Shown: positions 40,778 to 52,301 of the stretch, piece after piece | Layout: each line of letters starts with the position of its first letter | Numbering within the stretch: the first letter of the stretch is position 1 | Assembly: GCF_001664485.1 (NCBI RefSeq) | Contig: NZ_CP013633.1 | Span: forward strand, 383,146-447,145 | Direction of reading: 5' to 3' | Source: Rhizobium sp. N324 | Lineage (GTDB): Bacteria; Pseudomonadota; Alphaproteobacteria; Rhizobiales; Rhizobiaceae | Length of the DNA stretch: 64,000 nt | Translations under genes and position numbers: made by a program | The notes under the pieces: model-generated | The model's input: only the letters and a program-made list of their open reading frames with translations | Databases searched by the model: none | Told to the model about the DNA's origin: nothing

Positions 40778-42841
40778 CTATGTTGTTGAAGTAAATAGGT
40801 TTCCTTGATTTTGAGGCGATCCCGCGGGGTGTCTGGGGTTCTGTCGTACTCGATCGACGAGCTGTTTTGCTTGCGGGAGTTCAAGCTTTGAGCGACTAAA
40901 GATCCATGGGCCTGCCGGCAAGGGATGCACGCCCTCGATCTCACCTGTTTCGGCGGCGATTCTCAATGTTTTTGGCGTAACGCCAAGTAGCTTCGCCGCC
41001 TTTCCCAGGTTGAGCCAAGGCTCTATCCCGTCTGACTGCGGCCGGTAGACCGGGATCTTGCGGTACGACCGGAGTGCTGTGACACGTTCCCTTGTCCAGC
41101 GATTGCCATTGCCGGTGGCCAATCCATTGCGATTGAGTATCCCGGCAATAAGGTCGTCATTGGCAATGAGCACGAGCTGCCGTACTGCCTCAATGAGGTC
41201 GTCGGGGGTCGCGTTTCTTTGTCCACGACGTCGTTTCGGCAGTCGCAGTTCGGTGTGAACTCCACCAGCCCAATGGATGACGAGGACGATCTCTGAAGCC
41301 ACATCGTCGAGATCGGCGATCACTTCATGAATGACCGTGCGCACGATCCGTTTTTTAAGCCTGGTATCGGTTGTTGGCGCCGACCAGACGGCACGAAGGT
41401 CCCCGGCAAGAGCAGCTATATCCAACATGGAATACGACGACACTTGCGGTATCGCGGCTTTGTGGCTGGCAATCTTATTCTCGATCTCGCCAACGCGAAT
41501 GAGAGCCTTGTTCCAGCGCGCCTCGAGCTCCGATGCCACCAGCCGGTTCTCGGGATCAGCAGTGTCATATTGCCGGAATGCCCGGTCGGCCGCAAAGCTC
41601 GCCGCCTCGAGATCTCGCTGAAGGGCGTCGTGAACTTGATCACGACGGTTGGCTATGTTGCGTTCTGCTTCAGCGCTAGCAGCAATGGCTCCTGGTTCAA
41701 CGACGCCAAGAAGCATCTCCTCGATCGCATCGTCGACCCGCAGGCCACCGAAGGCGATGCAGCGAGGCTCACCGTTGTCGAGCAGGCCACGCCAGCAGGA
41801 ATAGCGCGGAATGTTATGATTGTTTCCAGTGTAGCGGACCGTCAGCTTCCGCCCGCACCTCTTACAACGGAAAAGGCCGGCAAGCAGAGCGTCGCCATGC
41901 TTCGGCGCCCCGTGATGTCGGCTGGCAGGCACATTATTGCTGACCATTTTGCGGATCTCCTCCGCCCGTTCCCAACTGACGTAGCCTTCGTGGGCATCCG
42001 GGATCAAGGCCAGCCATTCAGCGCGCGCCTTGCGGCGAATTCCGGATCGGCCATCGTATCCCGGCATGGAGCGACTCTTACCATAAGCATACGCGCCTCC
42101 GTAGATCGGATTATCAATCATCCGATGGATGGTTGCGTAATTGGGCCTGCGCCAGGTGACCTCGCCGTTGGCGCGCCTGACCGGCAGGTCCAGGCCTTGC
42201 TCGAGGAACCATAGTAGCGCCTGCCTGGCACTGCCGAGTTCGGCAACCTTGTTGAAGACGAGCGCAATGGCCTCCTGGATGCGCCGGTCGGGATCCTTCT
42301 CGATCCTGTCGCCGGCCTTCAAGAATCCAATCGGGACAGTAACGACAAGCTCACCGCGGCGCGCCTTCTCATAGCGGGCGGAAAGGGAGCGTTGGCGCAA
42401 GAGATCCAGCTCATACTCGTTGAGGCTACCCTTCAGCCCCAAAAGCAGGCGGTCATTACCCTGGCGCGGTGCATAGACCGCTTCCTGGTCGATCAGAACG
42501 GTGTCGACGACGCGGCACATCTCAATGAGCTGTTGCCAATCCCGGCTGTTGCGGGCAAAGCGCGATACCTCTCGTGCTGCAACCGCTCCAACCTTTCCAA
42601 GGCAGACCTCGGCAACCATCCGGTCGAAACCGGCGCGGGTTACGCCTCCGGCGGCCGAACGGCCTAGATCTTCATCGACTGTTTCGATCTGCGCCCAGCC
42701 AAGTGCTTTCAAGCGGTCGCGCATGGCGTATTGAAGCGCGCTACTTTCGCGATTGTGCAGAACCTGATGAGCCGACGATTGTCGGACGTACAGAATGGCC
42801 TTGCGTTCAAGATGGTGGGCGCTGATCTTCTCATGCATCAT
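40778..42841 (-). CDS. large serine recombinase, copy C
   Basis: 687 residues, translation identical to copies A and B with all catalytic and zinc-binding residues. No mutation separates the three copies, which implies recent spread or ongoing gene conversion. Confidence 0.9.
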   Translation of the reverse strand: MMHEKISAHHLERKAILYVRQSSAHQVLHNRESSALQYAMRDRLKALGWAQIETVDEDLGRSAAGGVTRAGFDRMVAEVCLGKVGAVAAREVSRFARNSRDWQQLIEMCRVVDTVLIDQEAVYAPRQGNDRLLLGLKGSLNEYELDLLRQRSLSARYEKARRGELVVTVPIGFLKAGDRIEKDPDRRIQEAIALVFNKVAELGSARQALLWFLEQGLDLPVRRANGEVTWRRPNYATIHRMIDNPIYGGAYAYGKSRSMPGYDGRSGIRRKARAEWLALIPDAHEGYVSWERAEEIRKMVSNNVPASRHHGAPKHGDALLAGLFRCKRCGRKLTVRYTGNNHNIPRYSCWRGLLDNGEPRCIAFGGLRVDDAIEEMLLGVVEPGAIAASAEAERNIANRRDQVHDALQRDLEAASFAADRAFRQYDTADPENRLVASELEARWNKALIRVGEIENKIASHKAAIPQVSSYSMLDIAALAGDLRAVWSAPTTDTRLKKRIVRTVIHEVIADLDDVASEIVLVIHWAGGVHTELRLPKRRRGQRNATPDDLIEAVRQLVLIANDDLIAGILNRNGLATGNGNRWTRERVTALRSYRKIPVYRPQSDGIEPWLNLGKAAKLLGVTPKTLRIAAETGEIEGVHPLPAGPWIFSRSKLELPQAKQLVDRVRQNPRHPAGSPQNQGNLFTSTT

Positions 42842-43028
42842 GATTGGCCTCCTTCGACTGGGAGGCGCTCTCGCCGTTTGAGTGGTCGACGAGCAGCCGC
42901 ACGATGAGCGCCGTCAACGCCTGTTGTGTTCCTTCCGGCAACGTCTGCCATTGCGGCATCGCTGGCGTCTTCCCGCTGTGGGCACTCGAGAACAGATCGA
43001 ACTGATATGTCGTAAACTGGCGTGGCAT
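42831..43028 (-). CDS. small recombinase-associated protein, copy C
   Basis: Translation identical to the copies at 18246 and 31910; overlaps the recombinase start by 11 bases. Confidence 0.6.
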   Translation of the reverse strand: MPRQFTTYQFDLFSSAHSGKTPAMPQWQTLPEGTQQALTALIVRLLVDHSNGESASQSKEANHDA

Positions 43029-43370
43029 GGACATCTCCCCGACTCGTTTCGTGAGAGATCAATGCTGCGCTCATATCCGCGCCCTGTGAGGGAGTGCCTG
43101 CCTCTTCCAGCAACTTTGCCAAAGCAAGCAGGCAAGCTAAATCGGCATACGCAATTGGTAAGGCCAACCACCGCGCACTCAGTGTTCGGTCAAACATCCA
43201 CACCGGGACCTCAAGCAACCGACATGACGTCGAACCCGAAAGGCTGCAGCGGAACACAGCAGACCCCTTGTCCACCAATCCATGGATATGGATAAGCCGC
43301 CCAGACCAGGGATGCCACGGATATAAAAGCTCGCGAACCTCGGTCCCGTGGGTGTTCCGTCGCCCTGTTG
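42838..43370 (-). CDS. DUF5372-like protein, copy C (start unclear)
   Basis: Same as copies A and B, including the missing standard start codon inside the element. It overlaps the small gene in another frame. Confidence 0.45.
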
Positions 43371-43512
43371 TACAATGAGGAAAGACCTCATGGTGCGATC
43401 GGCAACAAGGTGCCGATCTCGTTGGTGAATTCGGGAGGCGCAACCAGCCCGCCTCCCTGAATGAAGCCGGAAAACTCTAGCATCCGGTGGTCCAACGTTT
43501 GGGAGCGGTTCA

Positions 43513-43563
43513 GAAATTCTCAGTGGCAGGTCAGACGCCGGATGAAAATTCAGTGGCAGGTCA
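43513..43563 (-). repeat. tandem 28-base repeats beside composite C
   Basis: Two copies of TGACCTGCCACTGA... on the minus strand, as beside composite B. Beside A only the outer copy remains and 22 unrelated bases follow it. The origin is unknown; it may be the end of another mobile element. Confidence 0.65.
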
Positions 43564-43828
43564 TTTGAAGGCCAACCACCTACCATCCTGCCGAACACTG
43601 GCAGACCAGAAAACAAGGGGCGCAGCCAATACACGTCGCTTGATCAGTGCTTGTGAGATACGCCGGAGCCAAAGAGGAGCCGTAGTGAGTAGTGAACGCA
43701 CTGTCATGCAGGTTCCTCCATGTCGCCCCCCCCCCCGCGCCAAGAACGCTAGGGCACACCCCCGGATTGCTTGATTGCTGGGCAGATTAGCGAAGAATTC
43801 CGCCCTATATGAGCCGTTTCAACCGCAC

Positions 43829-44314
43829 TTAAACGCGCGCTACATCTGAATAGGTCTTAATTGTTGTTAAGCCATTATCGACCAGGCCAGTTCCCGCCTC
43901 GGCGAGCTTTTGGAGGTTGTCGAAGCCAAATCGATGTACGTCGCGGAGCGTCTTCGAGAGTACTACGAGCCGCCCCGCCGTGAGTAATATCCGACCGAAT
44001 CCCTCATGGTTCACAGTCAACACCGGTGACGCCATCAGTCCGGACTGCTCCTCTATAGCAAGTGCTACGGCGGCATAGAAGATCTCAAGCCGCCACTGCA
44101 CCTCTAGGTCAGGTCCCCCGATGAGAGGAATCGCCCTACGCTGCTGCCTCGTCACGATGAAATCACAGAGCAAATCGGTGTCCGATTTCTCTTGCCACAA
44201 TTCAAAGGTGTCTTGAGCACGCATCAGACGCAAGAGGCACTTAATGAAAGGCGTGGCGAGAGCATCTTTCTCATCTAATCGAGCATTGTTGGGGACAGGG
44301 GTGACGTTTGACAT
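43829..44314 (-). CDS. NifX-associated protein (DUF269), second copy
   Basis: A 161-residue paralogue of the protein at 7733-8218, clearly diverged but with all family blocks (LATPFIKCLLRLMRAQD, GFGRILLTAGRLVVLSKTLR, VHRFGFDNLQKLAEAG). The frame is intact and has AGGAGG before the ATG. It stands downstream of a dead nifH copy whose sigma54 promoter and NifA site survive, so it may still be transcribed in bacteroids. Unlike the first copy, no DUF683 or fdxB follows; composite C lies beyond. Confidence 0.9.
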   Translation of the reverse strand: MSNVTPVPNNARLDEKDALATPFIKCLLRLMRAQDTFELWQEKSDTDLLCDFIVTRQQRRAIPLIGGPDLEVQWRLEIFYAAVALAIEEQSGLMASPVLTVNHEGFGRILLTAGRLVVLSKTLRDVHRFGFDNLQKLAEAGTGLVDNGLTTIKTYSDVARV

Positions 44315-44589
44315 CAGTTAAAATCCTCCTGAGTGTTGGATGCGGTTTGACTAAGGGCCACACCCGCTTCCGGTAACACCATCCCTTAAAATGGTGCGGC
44401 AGATGGGACCTGTGGCGACGCAACTTGGCCCGGACGAATGACATGGCCCCTCGAAACGGGGCGGCCGCAACAACAACGGCAAGCGGCGGGCAACGCTGGC
44501 GGGCTTGACGAAAAGCGCTTCACAAGCGAGATTCCCGTCGCGATAGTCCAGTGGCGGTAGGTTTCGCCGCGAACTCCACCCTCAAGCAA
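44315..44589. other. spacer between nifH relic and DUF269 copy 2
   Basis: No match to nifD, nifK, nifE, nifN or nifX could be seen. The sequence may be the scrambled join left when the rest of a second nif operon was deleted. Confidence 0.4.
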
Positions 44590-44754
44590 CCTATTCGCCG
44601 CCAGGTGTAAAACCGTGTCTCGGGCTTTCGAATTGAGGATCAGGCGGGGGGTGGAATCAGCTTTTCGAGGTCGACAAGGGCAGTGAGAGTATCTTGAGAG
44701 GCCGTGTACTTGCCGATACCCCCTTTTCCGTGCGAACTGATGCAGACCTGCCAT
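44590..44754 (-). pseudogene. nifH relic of a second nif locus
   Basis: The minus strand shows frameshifted pieces of NifH: GKGGIGKYTASQDTLTALVD in one frame and KADSTPRLILNSKARDTVLH in the next, equivalent to [20 protein letters not shown] and [19 protein letters not shown] of the intact protein. Only about the first 55 codons remain, with two shifts. Sequence drift from nifH at 11887 shows that it is not a recent copy. Confidence 0.82.
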
Positions 44755-44839
44755 GTATTTTCCCTTCAAGGTTCAAATCGACTTCGACCGGACGCCACAC
44801 GTTCCACCAGGCGATTGCCCGCCGCGTAGTTCTGGGAGT

Positions 44840-44854
44840 TCAAGACTCATGCCA
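44840..44854 (-). promoter_or_regulatory. sigma54 promoter surviving in front of the nifH relic
   Basis: The minus strand reads TGGCATGAGTCTTGA, with the same TTGA -12 variant as nifH and 86 bases upstream of the relic start. Confidence 0.72.
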
Positions 44855-44940
44855 GTCTCCTCCGCTGAGGTCCGGAACACGGCATCTGTATTGTTTCCAG
44901 CTTCTTAGCTAGCCCATGAAGAATTGATCGAGGACAACGT

Positions 44941-44956
44941 TGTCGTGAACCGGACA
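44941..44956 (-). promoter_or_regulatory. NifA site in front of the nifH relic
   Basis: TGTCGTGAACCGGACA matches TGT-N10-ACA exactly, 87 bases upstream of the -24 element. The complete control region has outlived the gene. Confidence 0.8.
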
Positions 44957-45406
44957 AGACGCGGTGGGGATCGAAGAAATGCCATCCCGGTGCAGCGGCG
45001 GAAGCCTATCTCCGGCCACGTCAGCAACAAATAACACCCGCCGAAGCCGCTCCGCTCTCAATTCGCAGATTGGGCGCAATGTCCGGCCGCTTGCCGAGGT
45101 GCAGCCGGTCGATCTTCTTTGCTTGGCGATCACAGCGCCTCCCAGTGATGGACTCCGAGACCCGCATGCATCACTGGCTGGAGCTCCCTTCCTCGACAGT
45201 TAGCGCCGTCGTTTGGGGGGAATGCCGCGGGCAAATGGAATGCGGCATCGGCCCCCGCGACGCCGGCGACAGCTCAACAACGCTCTGAATTTCCACAGTG
45301 AACGGCTGTTAGACGTAAGCCGGCAAAGGGGAAGCTCACGAAGATCAGATGGCCCTTCAGGGCCGGGTCCTGGTTCCGATGCCCACCGGATCGACCGGCT
45401 GCAAGG
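44957..45406. other. 450-base gap before IS21
   Basis: No gene recognised; short competing frames only. Confidence 0.4.
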
Positions 45407-45538
45407 TGCGCGGCGGCAATCAAGGTGAGACTCAGCGTCAATCAGGATGAGACTCGGCGGCGGGGGTGTGACGAAGGGAGGGCGTAGCCCGACCGGAGTT
45501 ACACCCCCGCCGCGGCGCAATTTTTAGGCGTCTCATGA

Positions 45539-47101
<1,563 letters not shown>

Positions 47102-47105
<4 letters not shown>

Positions 47106-47998
47106 AGAACGTCCACAACACCATCGACGAAGCCCGCCTCGGCATCATGCTGAATGAGCTCCGGTTGCCGACGATCAAAACGCTGTGGCCGCAATTTGCC
47201 GAACAGGCCGATCGTGAAGGGTGGCCTGCGGCTCGCTTCCTCTCGACTATCGCCGAGCATGAACTGGCTGAACGGGCGCATCGCAGGATCGAACGTCATC
47301 TCGCCGAGGCGCATCTGCCGCCTGGAAAGACGCTCGACAGCTTCGCTTTCGACGCCGTGCCCATGGTCTCCAAGGCCCAGGTCATGGCCATTGCCGCCGG
47401 CGATAGCTGGCTCGCCAAAGGTGCCAATATCCTCATGTTCGGTCCGCCCGGCGGCGGAAAGAGCCATCTCGCTGCCGCCATCGGCCTCGCGCTGATCGAG
47501 AACGGTTGGCGGGTGCTGTTCACGCGCACGACCGACCTCGTCCAGAAGCTTCAGGTCGCACGGCGTGAACTCCAGCTCGAGTCCGCCATCACAAAGCTCG
47601 ACAAGTTCGATCTGCTTGTCCTCGACGATCTGGCCTACGTCACCAAGGACCAGGCCGAGACCAGCGTGCTCTTCGAACTCATCTCCGCAAGATATGAGCG
47701 GCGTTCCATCATGATCACCGCCAATCAGCCCTTTGGAGAATGGAACCGCGTCTTTCCGGACCCGGCTATGACGCTTGCCGCGGTGGACCGACTTGTTCAT
47801 CACGCAACGATCTTCGAAATGAACGTCGAAAGCTACCGGCGACGTTCCGCCATGGAAGCCAAACGCCAGCGCGGCAGACCTGCCGCCTTCGCGACAATCA
47901 AAAGCTCTTCCCCGTTTGTCGCGGAGCGGCAATCAGAATCCGATCCGACCCTTGCCAGCGACAATCAGCATGATACCTTCATGCCGACCGCGACATAA
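47102..47998 (+). CDS. istB: IstB ATPase, transposition helper
   Basis: A 298-residue AAA+ ATPase that assembles on DNA and directs IstA to its target. N-terminal helical domain, Walker A GPPGGGKSHLAAAIG near residue 118, Walker B FDLLVLDDLAYV, and sensor region SIMITANQPFGEW. The C-terminal tail after about 260 (AFATIKSSSPFVAERQSESD) is longer than in most IstB. Its start overlaps the IstA C-terminal frame by 4 bases. Confidence 0.93.
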
Positions 47999-48047
47999 GA
48001 GTCTCATCCAGATTGTCGCCGCCGTCTCATCCTGATCGTCGCGCTAT

Positions 48048-48643
48048 AACAAGGTTTTAGGACCGTTTCAACAACCAGCCCCTGGGCGCCTCGGCGGCGT
48101 GTATCTTAAGTTGCCGGCGTGCGTCGGCCGCGTTCACTCTCTATCCGCACCAGAACACGGCCCCCGGGGGATCATGCTGCTGGCACGACCTAGCTGGCCG
48201 GTACCGTCGGCGCCGGCAAGAGGATGACTGTGGCAGCGGCCGTCATGGAGCAGTGCTGCCTCGGTGTGACCGCTGAGGCGATGCTCGCTGTTTCCGGTCA
48301 TATTGCTTGGCACAGGCCGGAAAAGCGTTTCTAGTACCTTAGCGAACGCTTGCGACTTTAGCAGGGACAACGGGACCTGGCGGCAGCGGACCCCGAACAA
48401 GTGCGAAGCAAACCGAATCTTTGGCAACCTCAAAGAGGGTGGAGTCGATACCCTGGCGGTCAAGCGCCCGCGTCGTCGCGGAGCATCGGGCGCGGAGGGG
48501 TTTGCGGATTCTCGATACGTGATTGGCACATCAGTCGGACCTCAGCCAATCTTCGTGCAAAAGGATCCTTTAAAAATGGGCCCCTTAACGCGTGCCTTGG
48601 CATGTTGCTTGCTGACGAAGTTTAGGTTGAGAATTGAACACCG
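48048..48643. other. 600-base gap without a recognised gene
   Basis: Only short competing frames. A -24/-12-like sequence, TGGCATGTTGCTTGC at 48598-48612 on the plus strand, points into the 3' end of the convergent acyltransferase gene; see rejected items. Confidence 0.4.
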
Positions 48644-49822
48644 CTAGTTATTCGCAGGATTGCTCGGCAAACGAACGAGGCGGGGTGGCGTTCCAAGCAT
48701 GATCTGGGACAGATAGGGAATGTCGCGCACGCTCCAGCGAACTGCTAGTGCTACGGCAATGATCATCGTCCCGAGAATTCCCGCCGCGCCAGACCTCATT
48801 GTGGGAGCCCATTGTTCTCCGTATTGTATCAAATCCATGAGACGGAATACCGTAGCCTGCACCAGGTACAACACGAGCGTGCTCTGCCCCACTTCCACGG
48901 CGATAAAGCGAACCACCCGGTTCGAGCGTCCAATTTTCCAGGATTGAAGCAGAATCTCGATCATCACTGCAGAGGCCACTGTCGAGCCAAAAAACATCAG
49001 AAGGATATCTTTTGCCGACTGCAGATCCTGGATTAAGGCGAGATTGTTGTAGACATAGGTGTCCTCGCGCCACGCCATAAAGCACAAGCTAGCCGCGATA
49101 GAGGCGGACATCATCAGGCGTGGCTTATGATACCGCATTATGCTCGTCCACCAATCTCTCGACTGCGCAAATGAAAATCCCATGCAGAAAAAGGGATAGG
49201 TGTACTTTATGAGAGGGAATATAGAAAACGTCACGGGGGCAACTGCGACCAGTATGGATGAGACAAGCAAAGAGCGTGCCGACCCGGAGTTGAAGATCGA
49301 AATAAGTTTGACCAAAAGCAAAGAAGCAAACGCAGCCCAGATGAACCAGTATGTGCCGACGAAATCGTGCATGAATTGCAAAAGGTTGCCAGGTGCGTCC
49401 GGCGGCCGGGGAAACATAAGCAATTTGACTGCCTCCAAAAGGGTGCACCAGAACAGCGTCGGCACCAGGAGCTGCAGCGCGCGATCACCGATGGCTTGCC
49501 TGAACGATTTACCTAGTAGCCCTGATCTAGAGAGATATCCGCTTATCGCCATAAAGAGAGGCATGTGAAACATGTAGATCGATTTGAAGCATGCCGAATC
49601 CCAGAAGCCATCACCCTCGTAAAAGATATATTGTATCAGGTGACCGAAAATCACCAAGACGATGAGTATTCCTTTGGCGAAGTCTAAAGCTAGATCGCGA
49701 TCGTCGGCCTCTGGCGCCTCAGGCACTGTCTTTCCACCTACAATTCTTGCTCGCATTCTCACCATCTCACGATGCCTACGGGAGCCTTTGAAAGCGGCAT
49801 TTCCCAACCTCTCGTTCATCAT
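48644..49822 (-). CDS. nolL: membrane acyltransferase, NolL-like (Nod factor O-acetylation)
   Basis: A 392-residue Acyltransferase_3 family protein with about ten membrane helices. The start of the domain, DLALDFAKGILIVLVIFGHL then FKSIYMFHMPLFMAISGYLS, carries the family's catalytic His and the FHMPLF motif. NolL of rhizobia acetylates the fucose on Nod factor, and R. etli makes acetylfucosylated Nod factor; the similarity and context suggest NolL, but other O-acetyltransferases share this fold. The start is uncertain: ATG codons at 49822, 49819 and 49765 all lack a strong ribosome site. No clear nod box was found upstream. Confidence 0.65.
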   Translation of the reverse strand: MMNERLGNAAFKGSRRHREMVRMRARIVGGKTVPEAPEADDRDLALDFAKGILIVLVIFGHLIQYIFYEGDGFWDSACFKSIYMFHMPLFMAISGYLSRSGLLGKSFRQAIGDRALQLLVPTLFWCTLLEAVKLLMFPRPPDAPGNLLQFMHDFVGTYWFIWAAFASLLLVKLISIFNSGSARSLLVSSILVAVAPVTFSIFPLIKYTYPFFCMGFSFAQSRDWWTSIMRYHKPRLMMSASIAASLCFMAWREDTYVYNNLALIQDLQSAKDILLMFFGSTVASAVMIEILLQSWKIGRSNRVVRFIAVEVGQSTLVLYLVQATVFRLMDLIQYGEQWAPTMRSGAAGILGTMIIAVALAVRWSVRDIPYLSQIMLGTPPRLVRLPSNPANN

Positions 49823-50629
49823 GCAGGCTAATCCAGCTTCCGATCAGCGCTCCGACTTCGGCATGCTGAACGACGGCCAACGGTCATACAATTTGCCTGG
49901 GTTCCAAGTTCACAGGGCGACCGTGGCGACTTAGGCCCAGTAGCCGTTTTCGGCGTGTCCATTGGCTGTTTTTCGCCGCAACCTACGCCCCGCCTAAACT
50001 CGCTGCCGCGCAACTGCTTGGGCTGCCACGTCGTCGAAATCTTCTCACGGACATTTGCGCGTATGCAAGTAGCGCTGCTTGACTCTGCACTCGGCTATTG
50101 TTGCGATTGCATATGATTCTCCATACCAAACTTACGCGACACCGTATCAAAAGAACATATTGCCGATTCAATGGCTCCTAGCCGCTGTGGATATCGTCTA
50201 TCACCTACCGGCGCTTGGGTGTGGATCGGCACCCCAGCGCAACCCCCCAGACGCTGGAGATTTGCTCCATTAGATCCGCCGCCCAACGTGTCCTATATGG
50301 CAGCCTCACCATTGTAAAATTCATGCTCCTAATGACACGCATCTGCGGTATGGATGAGTATCGCGGACCCTTGACAACCTTGAGCGGAAGGTCGGTGAGT
50401 ATCGCGATACACGAGGCTTTGGCCGCGATCGCCGCCGTTTTGGATCGCCGCGAATGATCGCTGGACGTTGGGCTGCGATTGTCGATCCGTATGCGACGTT
50501 TGTCGATACGTCAGAGACGACCGTGGTCCCAATCCGTTGGAAGATCGCAGTAAGCGTCAAAATATGCGGGATGCAACGGCCAATGTCTGAGGATGCGCTC
50601 CCCTGCTAAGGTCGAGACCCCCTCCTCGA
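49823..50629. other. 800-base gap without a recognised gene
   Basis: Small competing frames only. A weak nod-box-like stretch (about 50095-50135) was considered and rejected. Confidence 0.4.
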
Positions 50630-51403
50630 TCAGTGGCTTTCCCTTTTTGGGATACCTCTCCTTCGGTGGCGAAAGAATGAAACCGGGCTGGATATGTCGC
50701 TGGTCATATCGCGCGATTCAAATTGGCGCAGACTTTGCGGCTCGCTTGACGCGAGGATCCCCCTGAGCTGAAGAAGGCCGGCCGCAATAGCGCCGAGCAT
50801 TGGCGCGCATATATAAAGCCAGAGTTGAGAGAGTGCCGCCCCTCCTGCGAAAAGTGCTGGGCCGATCGATCGTGCTGGATTCACAGAAGAACCCGAAACG
50901 GTGATACCGCCAAGGTGGATCGCAACTAAGGCAAGTCCAATCGCCAATCGTGCAACAGCGCCGCGTCCAGCCGTGCATTTGAGGAATACAGTTACGAACA
51001 GGAACGTGGCGATAAACTCGAATAGGAACGCAGCTCTCCATCCGTAGACTACCCAGCCGGTTTGGGCGAAACCTTCTAGGGTGATATCGTAACCGCCGAC
51101 CTTGTTCATAGCGATAAGGTAGAGCGTGCCTGCCGCCGCGATAGCTCCTGCACATTGGGCGGAGACATACGCGAGAAAGTCCCACACTCTCAATCGGCGC
51201 GACACGAGGAAACCCAGGCTGACCGCCGGATTGAGATGCGCGCCCGAGACTGGGCCAATCGTGTAGGCCATTGCAACCACGGTCGTCCCGAAGGCTAAAG
51301 CGACACCCAACAGGCCCACCTCTTGACGCATATAAAGCAATGTGCCGCAGCCGAGGAAGACAAGTGTGAAGGTCCCGAAGAATTCGCAAACATACTTTTT
51401 CAT
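50630..51403 (-). CDS. aquaporin (MIP family, AqpZ-like)
   Basis: A 257-residue water or small-solute channel. Both NPA motifs are present (GAHLNPAVSLGF and SSVNPARSIGPAL), with six helices and the typical start MKKYVCEFFGTFTLVFLGCG. The tail after about residue 225 is hydrophilic and not part of the fold. GGAGTG precedes the ATG. It is monocistronic here. Its substrate (water, glycerol or another small solute) cannot be decided from the sequence by eye. Confidence 0.92.
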   Translation of the reverse strand: MKKYVCEFFGTFTLVFLGCGTLLYMRQEVGLLGVALAFGTTVVAMAYTIGPVSGAHLNPAVSLGFLVSRRLRVWDFLAYVSAQCAGAIAAAGTLYLIAMNKVGGYDITLEGFAQTGWVVYGWRAAFLFEFIATFLFVTVFLKCTAGRGAVARLAIGLALVAIHLGGITVSGSSVNPARSIGPALFAGGAALSQLWLYICAPMLGAIAAGLLQLRGILASSEPQSLRQFESRDMTSDISSPVSFFRHRRRGIPKRESH

Positions 51404-51970
51404 TTTTCACTCCATTGATTAGACCCCACGTACTTTTCGGTGTCATCCTCGTGCCGCCAAGCGTTCCGCATGCACCGAACCAATCATCGTGTCAGGTCCC
51501 GAAAACCTCCGTAGTTGACTTCAATTGCGTCCTTGTCCGACGAGATCGGCATCAGAGCCTATGGTCAACCAGCGTCACCGATCACCAGCAAACGTCGTAC
51601 CAAATGAAATATGTTGCGCATCACAGCGATCGCTCTGGTGACGTTCGGTCTTTATGTTCGAAAGTGCCGTGAACAGGATAGGCAGGCGAACCGTACCGAG
51701 ACGTATGGACCCGAGCTGGGCTACGAACAAATCGCCAAGCAGCCCATCCTCAAATTATCGAAACAAAGACCCTCTTCATGGCTCCAAGCGGAAGGTGGTG
51801 CAAAGCAGGAACCAGGACAAGGGTTGATAAGACCGCCAGGGACGTTCACGAGAATCCGGGTAACGCCCCTTAGCCACGAACAGGCACATGATCCTTGGCG
51901 CGATTTGAAGTCCACGTGAATTCCCTTGTCCCCAGCGCAACCGTCGACATTTCTCGCAAATGTCGGGCAT
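51404..51970. other. 570-base gap; palindrome at its right end
   Basis: No gene recognised. CGACATTT-CTCGC-AAATGTCG at 51945-51965 is a perfect inverted repeat just outside the duplicated phasin segment. Confidence 0.45.
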
Positions 51971-52099
51971 CCGCCACTTTTGTCAGGTTTGTCGTGATTG
52001 GAACGTTTTGTTCGCCGGTCTCTCCGTCAAATACACATCAACCTGCCCTCAACCCGCCCATCGATAAACGAAATGATCTTCTTGGCGCGTCGGAGCAGT

Positions 52100-52115
52100 T
52101 GGCATGGTGTTTGCT
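52100..52115 (+). promoter_or_regulatory. sigma54 promoter for phasin copy 2
   Basis: TGGCATGGTGTTTGCT, identical to the one of copy 1, with correct GG-N10-GC spacing; 186 bases before the start codon. Confidence 0.76.
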
Positions 52116-52301
52116 GATCCCTGGTTACAGCGGCAGAAAGCAGTCTGCATTATGCCGGTTCATGAAACGAACGGAACGGAGGTCACCTGACCGTTCGTCA
52201 TCGGATCCGCGTTCTACCAAGCGGCCATGCATAGTCCGCCGGCGGAAGGGGTCAATCCCGATGTCACAGCTTGCAACCAACTCAAAGAGAAGGAAAATGC
52301 A

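Larger units (their letters stand above)
40749..43376 (-). mobile_element. serine-recombinase element C
   Basis: Bounded by TACAAT at 40749-40754 and 43371-43376, the complement of the repeats at copies A and B. Gene content and order are the same, in reverse orientation. Confidence 0.82.
40357..43512 (+). mobile_element. composite C: truncated IS3 element with recombinase insertion, inverted
   Basis: An inverted copy of A/B lacking orfA and the first part of orfB; the match starts at WAMDFVHDQLATGKKLR. The far end (TGAACC on the minus strand at 43512) and the flanking tandem 28-base repeats match composite B. Confidence 0.86.

Noticed and set aside
43726-43736. Run of 11 C in the spacer after composite C
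   Set aside because: Could allow slippage, but no gene crosses it; probably neutral or a base-calling issue.
48598-48612. Sigma54-like promoter TGGCATGTTGCTTGC on the plus strand
   Set aside because: It points into the 3' end of the convergent acyltransferase gene, has no NifA site upstream and no gene to drive. Chance or an antisense transcript cannot be told apart.
50095-50135. Nod-box-like sequence upstream of the NolL-like gene
   Set aside because: Only the central part (ATCGCAACAATAG on the minus strand) is similar; both halves have many mismatches and it is about 270 bases from the gene.
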